Assembly: GCF_032362555.1 (NCBI RefSeq)
Contig: NC_083531.1
Location: 2,852,001-2,916,000, forward strand
DNA from: Amyelois transitella
Taxonomy: Eukaryota > Arthropoda > Insecta > Lepidoptera > Pyralidae
DNA: 64,000 bases
Reading direction: 5' to 3'
Below are positions 63,900 through 64,000 of the stretch, piece after piece. Each line of letters begins with the position of its first letter. Positions within the stretch are counted from its first letter, which is position 1. Below the pieces are notes generated by a model. It saw only the letters and a program-made list of their open reading frames with translations. It was not told the origin of the DNA and did not search any database. Position numbers and translations under genes: made by a program.

Positions 63900-64000
63900 G
63901 GAGTAAAAAGACGAATTGTGGCAGCAGCATTAAACAATAGAACCCCATATGAGCTGTGGACTGGCTCTAAACCTGATATAAGTAATATAAGAATCCTCGG
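63900..64000 (+). pseudogene. Copia integrase C-terminal fragment, running off the right edge
   Basis: RRIVAAALNNRTPYELWTGS, KPDISNIRILG resembles the block after the integrase Glu in Copia elements (compare YELWYGSKPDLSHLRLFG at 12525). Confidence 0.8.

Noticed and set aside
1-64000. Endogenous viral element
   Set aside because: No capsid, polymerase or envelope frame of a virus seen; all retroelement pieces are Copia, Gypsy or LINE without env.

Overview
The window is eukaryotic, AT-rich and almost entirely built of transposable elements. Several signs point to Lepidoptera: an interspersed repeat at 46345-46625 and relics at 35945-36560 that match repeats I know from moths and butterflies, two tRNA-headed SINEs of the moth/butterfly type (28455-28590, 37068-37290), a Helitron 3' end with the hairpin-CTAG terminus usual in that order, and the mix of piggyBac, mariner, MULE, Harbinger, hAT and P-like relics. 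Species cannot be told from the sequence. The only part I call a host gene with confidence is the 3' end of a C2H2 zinc-finger gene on the minus strand (exons 37567-37457, 36973-36871, 35914-35810). Each exon is too short to stand out as an open frame, but splice phases and zinc-ligand spacing agree exactly. A second possible host exon is 48804-48967 (+). Layout, left to right: a piggyBac relic (1-1402); a hAT BED exon and two near-perfect palindromes (2128-2680); broken Copia and Gypsy pieces (2970-4711), into which a 2.6-kb MULE is inserted with a 9-bp target duplication (4712-7288). Next comes a Gypsy gag-protease-linker frame split by a 7.6-kb Copia (8009-15632), which is itself split by a young 4.2-kb Copia with identical 118-bp LTRs (10502-14744). 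Then follow another Copia piece (16445-17105), a basic uncharacterised multicopy protein relic (17520-19080), a 5'-truncated LINE (19055-20335), and a decayed hAT (20579-22192). A complete Harbinger (22445-25668) has two genes whose exons interlock in each other's introns. Then come an intact MULE (25972-29549) with a MITE and a SINE in its intron, a hAT piece, an intact two-exon piggyBac-like element (31522-34422), a Tc1-like relic, the zinc-finger gene, a piggyBac/hAT/mariner nest holding an intact mariner (40282-41576), and a mariner-MULE fusion frame. A transposon-like element with a 561-codon frame that I cannot assign to a superfamily, flanked by TTAA, occupies 43001-45059, and a second broken copy lies at 51240-52810. 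From about 50 to 62 kb a tandem array repeats a unit of P-like transposase relic plus Myb/SANT exons. Two piggyBac elements landed in it (54290-56710 at TTAA, 56827-59514 at TTAT), and uninterrupted array copies in the same window preserve the empty sites. The right edge holds piggyBac, Copia and Helitron relics. The elements do not act together in a pathway. What the window shows is a stratigraphy of insertions. Elements with intact frames and ends (mariner, MULE at 26 kb, piggyBac-like at 31.5 and 57 kb, Harbinger apart from a one-base slip in an A run) are the likely recently mobile ones; the inner Copia is young but carries a nonsense codon. All protein calls are from reading the sequence by eye; no database search was run.
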